64,000 nt of DNA from JAJXUB01 sp047974805. GTDB taxonomy: Bacteria; Actinomycetota; Actinomycetes; Actinomycetales; Dermatophilaceae. Positions 26,593-35,276 of the stretch are shown here, one piece after another; positions within the stretch are counted from its first letter, which is position 1, and the number at the start of each line of letters is the position of its first letter. Under the pieces are notes generated by a model. It was not told where the DNA came from. It was given only the letters and a program-made list of their open reading frames with translations, and made no database searches. The DNA lies in contig JBKECS010000066.1 in NCBI GenBank assembly GCA_047974805.1, positions 1-64,000 of the forward strand, given 5' to 3'. Made by a program: the position numbers and the translations under genes.

Positions 26593-27390
26593 GTGGGACC
26601 ACTCGCCATACTCGCCGTCGCGCTGGGGACCGTGGATGTGGTACGCGGTCCACTGACCGGCGCAGATCGTCCTACCCGCAGATCACGAACCATGTGGTCG
26701 GTTGGGATCGGCCTCGGCATAGTCGCTCTGCTCGGCGGCACGGCAGGGTTTGTCGACCCCTGGGCGGTCCTACCGCTACTGACCGGTGCCGCATGCCTGG
26801 TGCTGTGGGTCTTCCTGACCGACCGTGCGGCCGGGCCGCACGACGACGCGGATGTCTCGGCCCGCCGAGCGGCCCGATGGGCCATCGTCGCCCTCCTCGC
26901 CCCGATCGGGGTCACCCTCGCCCTCCCAGGCGGCGCCGAAACGGTGGGTCCGGGGCCGTTGGAGACGTGGCTGACCGGGATCCCGTTGTCCCTCCCCATG
27001 GGCGGCGGGCCGACCCAAACCCTCATGGTTGTCGGCATGGTGCTCATCCAACTCGCCACCGCCAACATCGTGGTCCGGTTCACCTTGGCTGCGGTCGGGG
27101 CGGTCAAGCCGGCCGGCCACCCTCAGCCGTCCGATCGCTTGCGTGGCGGCCGCCTCATCGGCCCGATGGAACGCATCATCATCCTCGGGCTCGGGCTCGC
27201 CGGGAACCTCACGGCCGCGAGCCTGGTCATTGCCGCCAAGGGCCTCATCCGGTTTCCCGAACTCCAGGCGCACGGCGCGGATGCCGACCGACCCGGGATC
27301 GATGAGGTCACCGAGTACTTCCTCGTTGGGAGCCTGGTGAGTTGGCTTGTGTCCCTGGTCGCCTTGACCCTTGTTGTCGGCAGCGGCTGA
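26593..27390 (+). CDS. multi-pass membrane protein paired with SatD
   Basis: A 265-residue hydrophobic protein with about six membrane segments (near 2-18, 35-55, 60-78, 95-115, 135-160 and 190-210, plus a final helix at 242-262). GTG 26593 abuts the SatD stop without a gap. I recognise no catalytic motif. Membrane partners next to SatD proteins are a recurrent arrangement, so the pair probably works together, perhaps with the SatD protein sensing and regulating. A 59-bp gap separates it from azlC. Confidence 0.7.
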   Translation: MGPLAILAVALGTVDVVRGPLTGADRPTRRSRTMWSVGIGLGIVALLGGTAGFVDPWAVLPLLTGAACLVLWVFLTDRAAGPHDDADVSARRAARWAIVALLAPIGVTLALPGGAETVGPGPLETWLTGIPLSLPMGGGPTQTLMVVGMVLIQLATANIVVRFTLAAVGAVKPAGHPQPSDRLRGGRLIGPMERIIILGLGLAGNLTAASLVIAAKGLIRFPELQAHGADADRPGIDEVTEYFLVGSLVSWLVSLVALTLVVGSG

Positions 27391-27449
27391 GGCACCGACA
27401 GGCGAGATCCGGTTCGCTGCAACCGGGCATCGGTGACACCATCTCGATT

Positions 27450-28160
27450 GTGACCCCAGAGTCCACCAGCGACATCGGGCCGGACCTGGTGCCGGCCCGA
27501 CGTCATGAGGTGCTCCGTCAGGCGTGGTCGGTCGGATTCGCCACCGGACTGTACGGCATCAGCTTCGGCGCCCTCGCCGTGGCCGCAGGGCTGTCGATTT
27601 GGCAGACCCAGGCGCTGTCCCTGCTCATGTTCACCGGAGGTTCCCAGTTCGCCTTCGTCGGCATCGTGGCCGCGGGGGGGCTGGCGTCCGCGCCGGCGGC
27701 CATCGCCACAGCCGCCTTCCTCGGTGTCCGAAACGGTCTGTACGGGCTGCAAACCTCGCGGTTGCTCAAGGTTGTCGGGCTCCGGCGTCTCCTCGCCGCC
27801 CAGGTGACCATCGACGAGTCCACCGCGGTCGGTGTCGTCCAACCCGAGGAGAGGGCGCAACGGCTGGGGTTCTGGCAAACCGGGATCGCGGTCTACCTGT
27901 TCTGGAACACCGCCACATTCATCGGCGCCGTGGTCGGCAATGCCCTGGGTGATCCCAAGCGGTACGGGTTGGATGCCGCGGCAGCCGCGGCCTTCTGCGC
28001 GCTGCTATGGCCGCGGCTTCGCTCACGGGAGGCGATCGCCGTCGCGGCCACGGCTATGGTCATTGCCACGGTGTTGTCCCCCACGCTGCCAGCCGGTGTT
28101 CCCGTGTTGCTGGCGTCCAGCGCCGCGTTGCTCGCCCTCATCCTCCCCAGGGGGAGATGA
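27450..28160 (+). CDS. azlC: AzlC family branched-chain amino acid export subunit
   Basis: Larger subunit of the two-component AzlCD exporter for branched-chain amino acids and analogues. The 236-residue protein has the AzlC opening GFATGLYGISFGALAVAAGL, then SLLMFTGGSQFAFVGI and FLGVRNGLYGL, with seven or eight hydrophobic helices. The start GTG at 27450 gives a short polar N-terminus; the frame stays open upstream with no better site. The stop overlaps the azlD start as ATGA. Confidence 0.9.
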   Translation: MTPESTSDIGPDLVPARRHEVLRQAWSVGFATGLYGISFGALAVAAGLSIWQTQALSLLMFTGGSQFAFVGIVAAGGLASAPAAIATAAFLGVRNGLYGLQTSRLLKVVGLRRLLAAQVTIDESTAVGVVQPEERAQRLGFWQTGIAVYLFWNTATFIGAVVGNALGDPKRYGLDAAAAAAFCALLWPRLRSREAIAVAATAMVIATVLSPTLPAGVPVLLASSAALLALILPRGR

Positions 28161-28477
28161 TGACGATGACCATCGCCGTGCTCCTAGCGAGCGCCGCCTG
28201 CTACGCCTTGAAGCTCACGGGCTATGTCTTCCCCGGACACTGGCTGGACGGCGAACGAACGTCGCGAGTGCTTTCTGCGCTCCCCATCGCCCTGCTGGCA
28301 GCGCTCATCGCGGTGCAAACGCTCATCGGGACCGGCGGCCGGGTGGTCTTAGATGGCCGAATACCCGCAGTGTTCGTCGCCATCGTTCTGCTGCGTCTTA
28401 AGGCAAACTTCATTGTCGTCGTCGTCGCGTCTGCGGTGGTCGCCGCCGTGCTCCGCGCCTATGGCTTGGCCACGTGA
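28157..28477 (+). CDS. azlD: AzlD family transport protein
   Basis: Small partner of AzlC: 106 residues with about four hydrophobic helices and the family pattern YALKLTGYVFPGHWLDGERT followed by LPIALLAALIAVQTL and the C-terminal VAIVLLRLKANFIVVVVAS. AGGGGGA lies just before its ATG. Converges on dapB with a 10-bp gap. Confidence 0.9.
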   Translation: MMTMTIAVLLASAACYALKLTGYVFPGHWLDGERTSRVLSALPIALLAALIAVQTLIGTGGRVVLDGRIPAVFVAIVLLRLKANFIVVVVASAVVAAVLRAYGLAT

Positions 28478-28487
28478 CCGCCCGCGC

Positions 28488-29237
28488 TCACAACCCGAGA
28501 TAGTGCTCCAGCCCGACGGTAACCCCCGGGTGGTTGCCGACCTGCCGGACACCGGCAAGTACGCCGGGCATGAACGATGTCCGCTCCAGCGAGTCGTGCC
28601 GGATGGTCAGCAACTCACCCTCGGCCCCGAAGAGGACCTCCTGGTGAGCCACGAGGCCGCGCAGTCGTACCGAATGCACCGAGACGCCATGCTCACGGCC
28701 CCCTCGGGCACCACCGGGATCCTGCTCAGTGGCGTCCGGTGTCGGCCCGAGACCGGACGCCTCCCGAGCGGCACCGATGATGTCCGCCGTGCGCGCCGCG
28801 GTCCCCGAGGGGGCGTCCACCTTGTTCGGATGGTGCAACTCGATGACCTCGACCGATTCGTAGAACCGAGCGGCCTGCTGCGCGAACGACATCATCAACA
28901 ATGCGCCGATGGCGAAATTCGGTGCGATGAGCACGCCGGTGCCCTCCGGTGAGGCAGCGACCTGCTCGCGCAGCACTCGCAGACGATCCTCGCTCCATCC
29001 GGTCGTCCCGACCACGCAGCTGACGCCGCGTGCCACGCAGTGGGCGAGGTTGGCTGGAGAGGCATCCGGAACGGCGAATTCGACGACCACGTCTGCGCCA
29101 CCGAGGTCACCCAAGTCATCGCCGAGATCGAACCGGCCCACGAGGTCCAAGTCCGCAGCAATGTCCACGGCCCCGCACACCGTCGACCCCATCCGTCCGG
29201 CAGCACCGATGACCGCCACCTTGATTGTCTCGCTCAC
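28488..29237 (-). CDS. dapB: 4-hydroxy-tetrahydrodipicolinate reductase
   Basis: NAD(P)H-dependent second step of the diaminopimelate branch after DapA. The 249-residue protein has the Rossmann motif VIGAAGRMG (about 9-17), VEFAVPDAS, VVGTTGWSEDRL, the substrate block ELHHPNKVDAPSGTA with catalytic His and Lys, and HSVRLRGLVAHQEVLFG. Downstream of the pnp region on the minus strand, as in related genomes. Confidence 0.96.
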   Translation of the reverse strand: MSETIKVAVIGAAGRMGSTVCGAVDIAADLDLVGRFDLGDDLGDLGGADVVVEFAVPDASPANLAHCVARGVSCVVGTTGWSEDRLRVLREQVAASPEGTGVLIAPNFAIGALLMMSFAQQAARFYESVEVIELHHPNKVDAPSGTAARTADIIGAAREASGLGPTPDATEQDPGGARGGREHGVSVHSVRLRGLVAHQEVLFGAEGELLTIRHDSLERTSFMPGVLAGVRQVGNHPGVTVGLEHYLGL

Positions 29238-29285
29238 GTCATCAAGCCTAGGGGCACGCGGCGGTGCTTCGCCGGCGACACCGGG

Positions 29286-30346
29286 TCACTTCCTCGCCTT
29301 GACCTTCTCTGGCACAACGAACGTCAAATCTCCCCCCAATACCTGGGGCTTGCCTTGGTCTGGCACGAAGGTTAGGACAGCGGCAACCCGTTCCTCGGTC
29401 ACGTCCCCATGTCCGTCCTCCAAGGTTTGACCGGTCATCTCCCCATAGGCGCCGGGGACGAAGGCAAGATTGTCCGGGCTGGCATGAAACATGGTCGACA
29501 GACGATACGAGGACACCACGAGCAGCCCGGTCTTAGCGCGCACCACTCGAACGGTTCCGGCAGCGCCCGTCACGTAACGATCCCCCGTATAGGGCAGGAC
29601 CGTAACGTCGAAAAGCCCTCCCTTGCCGGACTTCAGCCGCCGGACCCGCTCGGTCCAGATCGCCCTGCCGTCATCCTTGGCGCTCACGTCGAGCAGGTTC
29701 TCCGAGCGGCCGGTTTCCAGGAATGTCGCAACCTGTTCGACCACCGCAATGGCTCGTTCGTTGTCCGCTGCGCTCGGGGTGCTGCTCGTTCCGGGCGGCA
29801 ACGCCTCGGGGAGTTTGCTGACCTCGGCCCCGGAACTCATCGCCACCCGCCACGGTTCATCGGCCTCCGATTGGATCAACAGGGTCATCGAGCGCTGGTC
29901 CTTATAGACCGGCCCCGGCGTGGTTCCTTGCGCGTAGACAGTCCCGGCGCTGAGCACGACCCGGGGTACCCCTGGGCAGCAGGTGCGTAGAGGCGGTCTC
30001 TCTGGTGAAAAGGGGTGTGGGCTTGTCCTCACCGGTCGACTTCACGTACTTCTGCGCCATGGTGAAGAAGTCGTCCCCCATCCAGGACAACTTCCGTGGC
30101 GACGGCGCGCCAGCCCGCGGTGGCATACCTGGGCGGGTACGACGCCGACATGGCCTTGTTGTTCGCCGCGTCATAAGCCGCCCACACCTCGGGCATGTCA
30201 GCCAGTGCCAGCGGGGCGCCGTCGTTCACGGGCGTGGTGGTGGCCAGGCCGCTCGCGCTCCCGCCGGAGCAGCCACCCACTACCGCGCCAACAAGCGCAA
30301 TTCCGCTGACGCATAGGGCAATTCGTTGATGTCGTGCACGTGTCAT
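29286..30346 (-). pseudogene. lipoprotein gene with two single-base frameshifts
   Basis: Begins MTRARHQRIALCVSG with a hydrophobic segment and lipobox VVGGC, so the intact product would be a surface lipoprotein of ~350 residues. The frame changes near 30081 within a GGGGG run (VLDGG, then DDFFTMAQKYVKSTGEDKP) and again near 29970 around a CCC/GGGG stretch (TASTHLLP, then GVPRVVLSAGTVYAQG). Removing one base at each place rebuilds one continuous protein. No domain is recognised. Either the gene is decaying or these are homopolymer sequencing errors; both breaks being in homopolymers makes the second real. Confidence 0.75.
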
Positions 30347-30440
30347 GTCGTTCACGCTAGGCAAGACCGGAGACTCCTCGCGCGGCGGATGAGCGATCTG
30401 TGGATAACCACCGGCCCGTGGTCCGCGGTCAGGCACAACG

Positions 30441-30475
30441 AACGGGCGCCCGGTCGATCAGACCGGGCGCCCGTT
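30441..30475 (-). terminator. strong intrinsic terminator after pnp
   Basis: A perfect 15-bp stem (AACGGGCGCCCGGTC at 30441-30455 with its complement at 30461-30475) closes a 5-base loop, 21 bp beyond the pnp stop. It would end the rpsO-pnp transcript and isolates it from the lipoprotein gene. Confidence 0.85.
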
Positions 30476-30496
30476 GCTGGGTATGCCGTGTGCGGA

Positions 30497-32905
30497 TCAG
30501 TCCTCGTCGGAGCCGCTGCCCTCGCCGGACTCGGAACCGTCGTGGTCACTGTTACCGTGGCCACGACGACGACGGCGGCTGCGCTGACGGCGCTCGCCGT
30601 CACCGGAGCCTTCGGCCGCACCATCAGCGGATTCGCCGGACCCCTCGTCGGAGCCTTCGCCGGATCCGGCTGAGTCCTGGCCGCCCTGCTCGCTGTTGCC
30701 CTCGGGCAGCACGGCCGCCAACGACAGCTTGCCCCGCGGGTCGATCTCCTTCAGCTCGACCTGGACCTTCTGGCCCACCGAGAGCACATCGTCGACCGAG
30801 TCGATCCGCTTGCCGCCGACGAGCTTGCGAATCTCGCTAATGTGCAGCAGCCCGTCCTTGCCAGGCAGCAGCGAGATGAAGGCCCCGAACGTCGTGGTCT
30901 TCACCACCGTCCCGAGGAACCGCTCGCCGACCTCAGGCATCTGCGGGTTGGCAATGGCGTTCACCGCTGCCCGGGCCGCCTCGGCCGACGGGCCGTCGGT
31001 GGCGCCGATGTAGACCGTGCCGTCATCCTCGATGGAGATGTCGGCGCCAGTGTCCTCCTGGATCTGGTTGATCATCTTGCCCTTGGGGCCGATGACCTCA
31101 CCGATCTTGTCGACCGGCACCTTGACCGAGATGACCCGCGGAGCGGTGGCCGCCATCTCATCCGGTGCGTCGATCGCCTCATTCATGACGTCGAGGATGT
31201 GGAACCGAGCATCCCGGGCCTGGGTGAGCGCCCCGGCCAAGACATCGGCGGGGATCCCGTCGAGCTTGGTGTCCAGTTGGATGGCGGTGACGAACTCTCT
31301 CGTCCCGGCAACCTTGAAGTCCATGTCGCCGAAAGCGTCCTCGGCGCCGAGGATGTCGGTCAGCGCCGCATACTGCATCTCACCGTCGATCTGCGCAGAC
31401 ACCAGGCCCATGGCGATGCCTGCGACCGGAGCACGCAGCGGCACACCGGCATTGAGCAGCGACAACGTCGAGGCACAAACCGAACCCATTGAGGTCGACC
31501 CGTTCGATCCCAGCGCTTCGGAAACCTGGCGGATCGCATACGGGAACTCTTCCCGGGTGGGCAGCACCGGCATAAGGGCCCGCTCGGCCAGCGCCCCGTG
31601 ACCGATCTCGCGGCGCTTGGGTGAACCGACCCGGCCGGTCTCACCGGTGGAGTACGGCGGGACGTTGTAGTTGTGCATGTAGCGCTTGCGGGTCACCGGG
31701 CTCAGGGTGTCCAGCTGCTGCTCCATCCGGAGCATGTTCAGCGTGGTGACGCCCATGATCTGGGTCTCGCCGCGCTCGAACAGCGCGCTGCCGTGCACCC
31801 GCGGGAGCACCTCGACCTCGGCCGAGAGGGCCCGGATGTCGGCCAGGCCGCGGCCATCGATGCGGACCTTGTCGCGCAAGATCCGCTCACGCACGAGCTG
31901 CTTCTGCACCGATCGGTATGCCGCCGAGACCTCGCTGTCGCGGCCCTGGAAGTCCTTGCCCTCACCGCACAGGGCCTCCTTGAGGGCGGCCTTGATCTCG
32001 TCGAGCTTGTCCTCGCGCTCCTGCTTGCCGGCAATGGTCAGCGCAGCGGCGAGCTGGTCGGTCGTGTCCTTGGCCACCCGCTCGTAGACATCGTCGGTGT
32101 AGTCGAGAAAGACCGGGAACTCCTCCACCGGCTTGGCCGCCTGAGCCGCAAGCTGCGACTGCGCCTCGCACAGCACCTTGATGAAGGTCTTGGAGGCCTC
32201 CAGACCCTGCGCGACGACCTCTTCGGTGGGAGCGGTCTTGCCCTGATTCTTCACCAAGCCCCAGGTGGCCTCGGTGGACTCCGCCTCGACCATCATGATC
32301 GCCACGTCATCGCTGCCGTCGGCCTTGGTCACGACGCGACCGGCGACGACCATGTCGAAGGTGGAGTTCTCGCTGTCGGAGAAGTTCGGGAAGGCGACCC
32401 ACTGGCCGTCGATGAGCGAGACCCGCACACCGCCGATCGGGCCGGAGAACGGCAGACCGGAGATTTGGGTCGCTGCGGAGGCGCCGTTGATGGCCAGCAC
32501 GTCGTACTGGTGGTCGGGGTTGAGCGACAGGACGGTGATGACGACCTGGACCTCGTTGCGCAGACCCTTGACGAAGCTCGGTCGCAGCGGCCGGTCGATG
32601 AGTCGGCAGGTGAGGATGGCGTCCGTGGACGGTCGTCCCTCGCGACGGAAGAAGCTTCCGGGGATCTTGCCGGCGGCATACATCCGCTCTTCGACATCCA
32701 CCGTCAGCGGGAAGAAGTCGAAACCTTCACGGGGGTGTTTGCCCGCCGTGGTGGTGGCCAGCAGCATGGTTTCGCCGTCGAGATAGGCGGCGACCGCTCC
32801 CCCGGCCTGCTTGGCCAGACGTCCGGTCTCGAACCTGACGCTCCGGCTGCCGAACCGACCGTTGTCGATGATCGCTTCGGCGAAGGTGATTTCGGGACCC
32901 TCCAT
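30497..32905 (-). CDS. pnp: polyribonucleotide nucleotidyltransferase (PNPase)
   Basis: Phosphorolytic 3'-5' exoribonuclease. In 802 residues: first RNase PH-like domain with FFPLTVDVEERMYAAGKIPG and FFRREGRPSTDAIL, helical linker, second RNase PH domain with LFERGETQIMGVTTL and the catalytic ALTDILGAEDAFGDMDFKVAG, KH domain (IGEVIGPKGKMINQIQEDTG) and S1 domain (FLGTVVKTTTFGAFISLLPG). The C-terminal ~65 residues form an acidic-basic-acidic low-complexity tail with the run RRQRSRRRRRGHG, probably RNA-binding. Lies after rpsO, a conserved order. Confidence 0.97.
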   Translation of the reverse strand: MEGPEITFAEAIIDNGRFGSRSVRFETGRLAKQAGGAVAAYLDGETMLLATTTAGKHPREGFDFFPLTVDVEERMYAAGKIPGSFFRREGRPSTDAILTCRLIDRPLRPSFVKGLRNEVQVVITVLSLNPDHQYDVLAINGASAATQISGLPFSGPIGGVRVSLIDGQWVAFPNFSDSENSTFDMVVAGRVVTKADGSDDVAIMMVEAESTEATWGLVKNQGKTAPTEEVVAQGLEASKTFIKVLCEAQSQLAAQAAKPVEEFPVFLDYTDDVYERVAKDTTDQLAAALTIAGKQEREDKLDEIKAALKEALCGEGKDFQGRDSEVSAAYRSVQKQLVRERILRDKVRIDGRGLADIRALSAEVEVLPRVHGSALFERGETQIMGVTTLNMLRMEQQLDTLSPVTRKRYMHNYNVPPYSTGETGRVGSPKRREIGHGALAERALMPVLPTREEFPYAIRQVSEALGSNGSTSMGSVCASTLSLLNAGVPLRAPVAGIAMGLVSAQIDGEMQYAALTDILGAEDAFGDMDFKVAGTREFVTAIQLDTKLDGIPADVLAGALTQARDARFHILDVMNEAIDAPDEMAATAPRVISVKVPVDKIGEVIGPKGKMINQIQEDTGADISIEDDGTVYIGATDGPSAEAARAAVNAIANPQMPEVGERFLGTVVKTTTFGAFISLLPGKDGLLHISEIRKLVGGKRIDSVDDVLSVGQKVQVELKEIDPRGKLSLAAVLPEGNSEQGGQDSAGSGEGSDEGSGESADGAAEGSGDGERRQRSRRRRRGHGNSDHDGSESGEGSGSDED

Positions 32906-33020
32906 GGGGACCCTCCTGTTCTGTTTGTCCTAGCCGCGCGCATCGTCGTTGTGCGCGTCGGTGTTCTTCTTGGTGCGGGGGTTTGATGCGGTCGTATGCC
33001 GCGCACCACGACATACGAAA

Positions 33021-33072
33021 CGCCTCAGAGGCGGGCTCTCCGGAAGGTTTGGAGACACCCGCCTCTGAGGCG
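33021..33072 (-). terminator. rpsO terminator / rpsO-pnp processing hairpin
   Basis: CGCCTCAGAGGCGGG (33021-33035) pairs perfectly with 33058-33072, and an inner TCTCC/GGAGA stem closes the loop. It begins 5 bp after the rpsO stop. It may end most rpsO transcripts, or act as the RNase target between rpsO and pnp known from other bacteria. Confidence 0.8.
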
Positions 33073-33077
33073 CAAGG

Positions 33078-33347
33078 TCATCGGCGCAAGCCCAGGCGCT
33101 TGATCAACGAGCGGTAGCGCTCGATGTCGACGCTCTCGAGGTATCGCAGGAGTCGGCGACGACGGCCGACCAACAGGAGCAGGCCACGACGGCTGTGGTG
33201 GTCGTGCTTGTGCTCCCGCGAGTGTTCGGTGAGGTCCTTGATGCGCTGGGTGAGCAGCGCGATCTGCACCTCGGGAGAACCGGTGTCGCCCTCGACGGTG
33301 GCATATTCGGCGATGATCTTCTGCTTGGTGTCAGCGTCCAGTGGCAT
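33078..33347 (-). CDS. rpsO: 30S ribosomal protein S15
   Basis: Primary 16S rRNA-binding protein of the small subunit platform. At 89 residues it is exactly the family length, with TGSPEVQIALLTQRIKDLTE, HSREHKHDHHSRRGLLLLVG and RRRLLRYLESVDIERYRSLI. The 233 bp upstream to the next gene hold its promoter, but I could not place hexamers with confidence. Confidence 0.98.
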   Translation of the reverse strand: MPLDADTKQKIIAEYATVEGDTGSPEVQIALLTQRIKDLTEHSREHKHDHHSRRGLLLLVGRRRRLLRYLESVDIERYRSLIKRLGLRR

Positions 33348-33580
33348 GCGCTACCGGCTCCTTGTCACAGTTGTTGCGCGGCGCACCCGGGCCTGTTCAC
33401 CGGGGCACTATCACTCCGCGGCCGCATCTACGGCGAGTCAAGGTTACCGCCCACGAACCTCTCTGCGCGAATCGCTTGCGGTAACTGCCCGCCGCGACCG
33501 CATCCGTCGCCATTCTCGGTGGAGGTTCGTTCGTGCGCCAGTGCGCACGATGGGACCTCCAACCGCGCCGTCCACGCGGG

Positions 33581-34720
33581 TCAGCGGCCTCCCGTGCTGA
33601 CCTGGGCAACGACGTCGAGGCCCACCCCGTTGGCCGCAGCGAGGTGAACGGGGTGTCGCGCGGCACCGGCATGTAACTCGACCGTGCCGTGGGGAGAGTC
33701 CCACGCCCACGAATGGAAGGCGCGCCGAGTGTCCGGCACGGTGGGGATCGTTCGCCCCGCAATGCTGGTGAGCAGGTGTACGCCCGAGTACGTGGTCTCG
33801 GCCATGGTTCCTGGCTCGGGAGCATGCGACTCCACCAGCGGCTCGGTGCCGCACACGAGATCCCAGGCCCGCTTGAAGTTCCTGCTGAACTCGTTCGCTG
33901 AGGCCGTTCGCAGTGAGGAGAACCAACCGGCCGAGACGAACAAGTTAGCGGTGGCCTCGGGACCGGTCGCCAAGACCACTGTCTCGTCAATGAACGGGCT
34001 GAACCGGATGATCGCACCGGCCATATCGGCGGACGCAAAGGCCCGGTTGAAACGCACGGCGTCCGAGCCCACGAGCAAGGTGATGACACCCCGAGCTCCG
34101 CTGCTGCGGATGTCCTCCAGCACGCTGGCCCACACGATGGGGTCCTCGGTGCCGAGGGGCACAAACCGCTGGCGGACGATCTCGGCGTCACGCTCGCACA
34201 GGCCCTCATGGGTGCGCGCCGCCGTCTCTCGAGGCCACACATAGTCGTTGCCAATGAGGTACCACCTGCGCAGGCGAAGCTCGGTGCGGAACCAGTCGAG
34301 GGAGGCCAGGATCTGGTCCCCGGGCACCTCACCGCTACACAACACCCCGTCGTGGCGCTCCCCGCCTTCGTAGGCAGCGGCATACACATAGGGGATCCGG
34401 CCTTGGACTACCCGCGCAATGGACTGGCGCACGTTGGACAGGTGCCATCCAGTCACCGCGTCGATCTGGTTGGCGTCCAAGAGCGCCTTGATGTGGCGTC
34501 CGACAGCGTCCGGCTCTCCGCCAGCATCGACTTCGACATAGCTGATGGATCGCCCAGCCACCCCTCCAGCTGCGTCGACCTCGGCGGCGGCCAGCTCGGC
34601 GGCGGCGAGGCATTCCAGTCCGAAGATCCCCGCCGGTCCATGCCTGGGCAGCACCAACGCGACGCGGAATTCACTCTCTGACCGGTTCGACACACCTTCG
34701 CGCCACGGAACGCTTGCCAT
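33581..34720 (-). CDS. AmiC/UrtA-like ligand-binding protein of the formamide cluster
   Basis: A 379-residue type I periplasmic-binding-fold protein of the kind seen in AmiC (amide sensor) and UrtA (urea binding): RVALVLPRHGPAGIFGLECLAAAELAAAEV with the glycine turn, GRSISYVEVDAGGEP, DAVTGWHLSNVRQSIARVV, PYVYAAAYEGGE, YLIGNDYVWPRE. No signal peptide or lipobox is visible, which favours a cytosolic sensor like AmiC over a transport subunit. Divergent from the MarR gene with 9 bp between the chosen starts; an internal GTG at 34693 is a possible alternative. The neighbouring amide genes suggest formamide as ligand. Confidence 0.75.
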   Translation of the reverse strand: MASVPWREGVSNRSESEFRVALVLPRHGPAGIFGLECLAAAELAAAEVDAAGGVAGRSISYVEVDAGGEPDAVGRHIKALLDANQIDAVTGWHLSNVRQSIARVVQGRIPYVYAAAYEGGERHDGVLCSGEVPGDQILASLDWFRTELRLRRWYLIGNDYVWPRETAARTHEGLCERDAEIVRQRFVPLGTEDPIVWASVLEDIRSSGARGVITLLVGSDAVRFNRAFASADMAGAIIRFSPFIDETVVLATGPEATANLFVSAGWFSSLRTASANEFSRNFKRAWDLVCGTEPLVESHAPEPGTMAETTYSGVHLLTSIAGRTIPTVPDTRRAFHSWAWDSPHGTVELHAGAARHPVHLAAANGVGLDVVAQVSTGGR

Positions 34721-34729
34721 ACTGTCCAC

Positions 34730-35119
34730 GTGACGACACAACCTTCCCACTCTGGCCCGACCAGGGAACGGCAGGTGTTGTTGGTCCTGCGAGCAGCGGC
34801 GCTCGTGCAATCGCAACTCGAAGACGCGCTACACCCTTACGATCTTACGTCAGACCGCTGGCGCGCGCTCAAGGCTGTGCAGGCCCACCCCGGCGCCTCG
34901 ATGGCCGAGTTGATTGATGCTCTCGTCATGCCGTCAACCTCCGCCACGCGCACCGTTGACGCACTCGTGGAGATGGGCGCATTGTTCCGTGCCCCCGACC
35001 CAGACGACCGTCGGCGAGTAACCCTGCACCTATCCGCCCAGGGCAAGCGCCTCCTTCGGCAGGTGCAGGACGGCGTCGCCGGAATCATCCTGCCCGACGA
35101 AGCCTTCGCGCCGCGCTGA
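34730..35119 (+). CDS. MarR family transcriptional regulator
   Basis: A 129-residue winged-helix protein: helix-rich N-terminus (QVLLVLRAAALVQSQLEDAL), recognition region ASMAELIDALVMPSTSATRTVDALVEMG (about 59-86) and wing PDPDDRRRVTLHLSAQGKRLL. It starts at GTG 34730 with no leader of note, so the message may be leaderless. It sits between the amide-binding protein and fmdB-amiS-fmdA, and most likely controls the cluster. A dyad at 35202-35224 in front of fmdB is a candidate site. Confidence 0.85.
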   Translation: MTTQPSHSGPTRERQVLLVLRAAALVQSQLEDALHPYDLTSDRWRALKAVQAHPGASMAELIDALVMPSTSATRTVDALVEMGALFRAPDPDDRRRVTLHLSAQGKRLLRQVQDGVAGIILPDEAFAPR

Positions 35120-35185
35120 CCAGACCGGACTAACGGAACCTCACAAAAGGACACCTCGGGTCTAGACACGACCGGACACCCATGG

Positions 35186-35224
35186 TTGCATGACACTATT
35201 CCCGATTGGGATTATCCCATTCGG
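35186..35224 (+). promoter_or_regulatory. promoter of fmdB-amiS-fmdA with overlapping dyad
   Basis: TTGCAT (35186) and GATTAT (35210) are spaced 18 bp, a fair sigma70-type promoter. An inverted repeat CCGATTGGGA-TTA-TCCCATTCGG (35202-35224, one mismatch) covers the -10 element, with the inner TGGGA-TTA-TCCCA perfect. The position suits repression, likely by the adjacent MarR protein. Confidence 0.5.
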
Positions 35225-35276
35225 CTTAAATGCTCTGGCAGGCCTATCGCACAACCACCAATCCGGAGGTCACCCC

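Noticed and set aside
33581..34720. Binding protein as part of an ABC importer
   Set aside because: No signal peptide or lipobox and no permease or ATPase genes nearby; a cytosolic AmiC-like sensor fits better.
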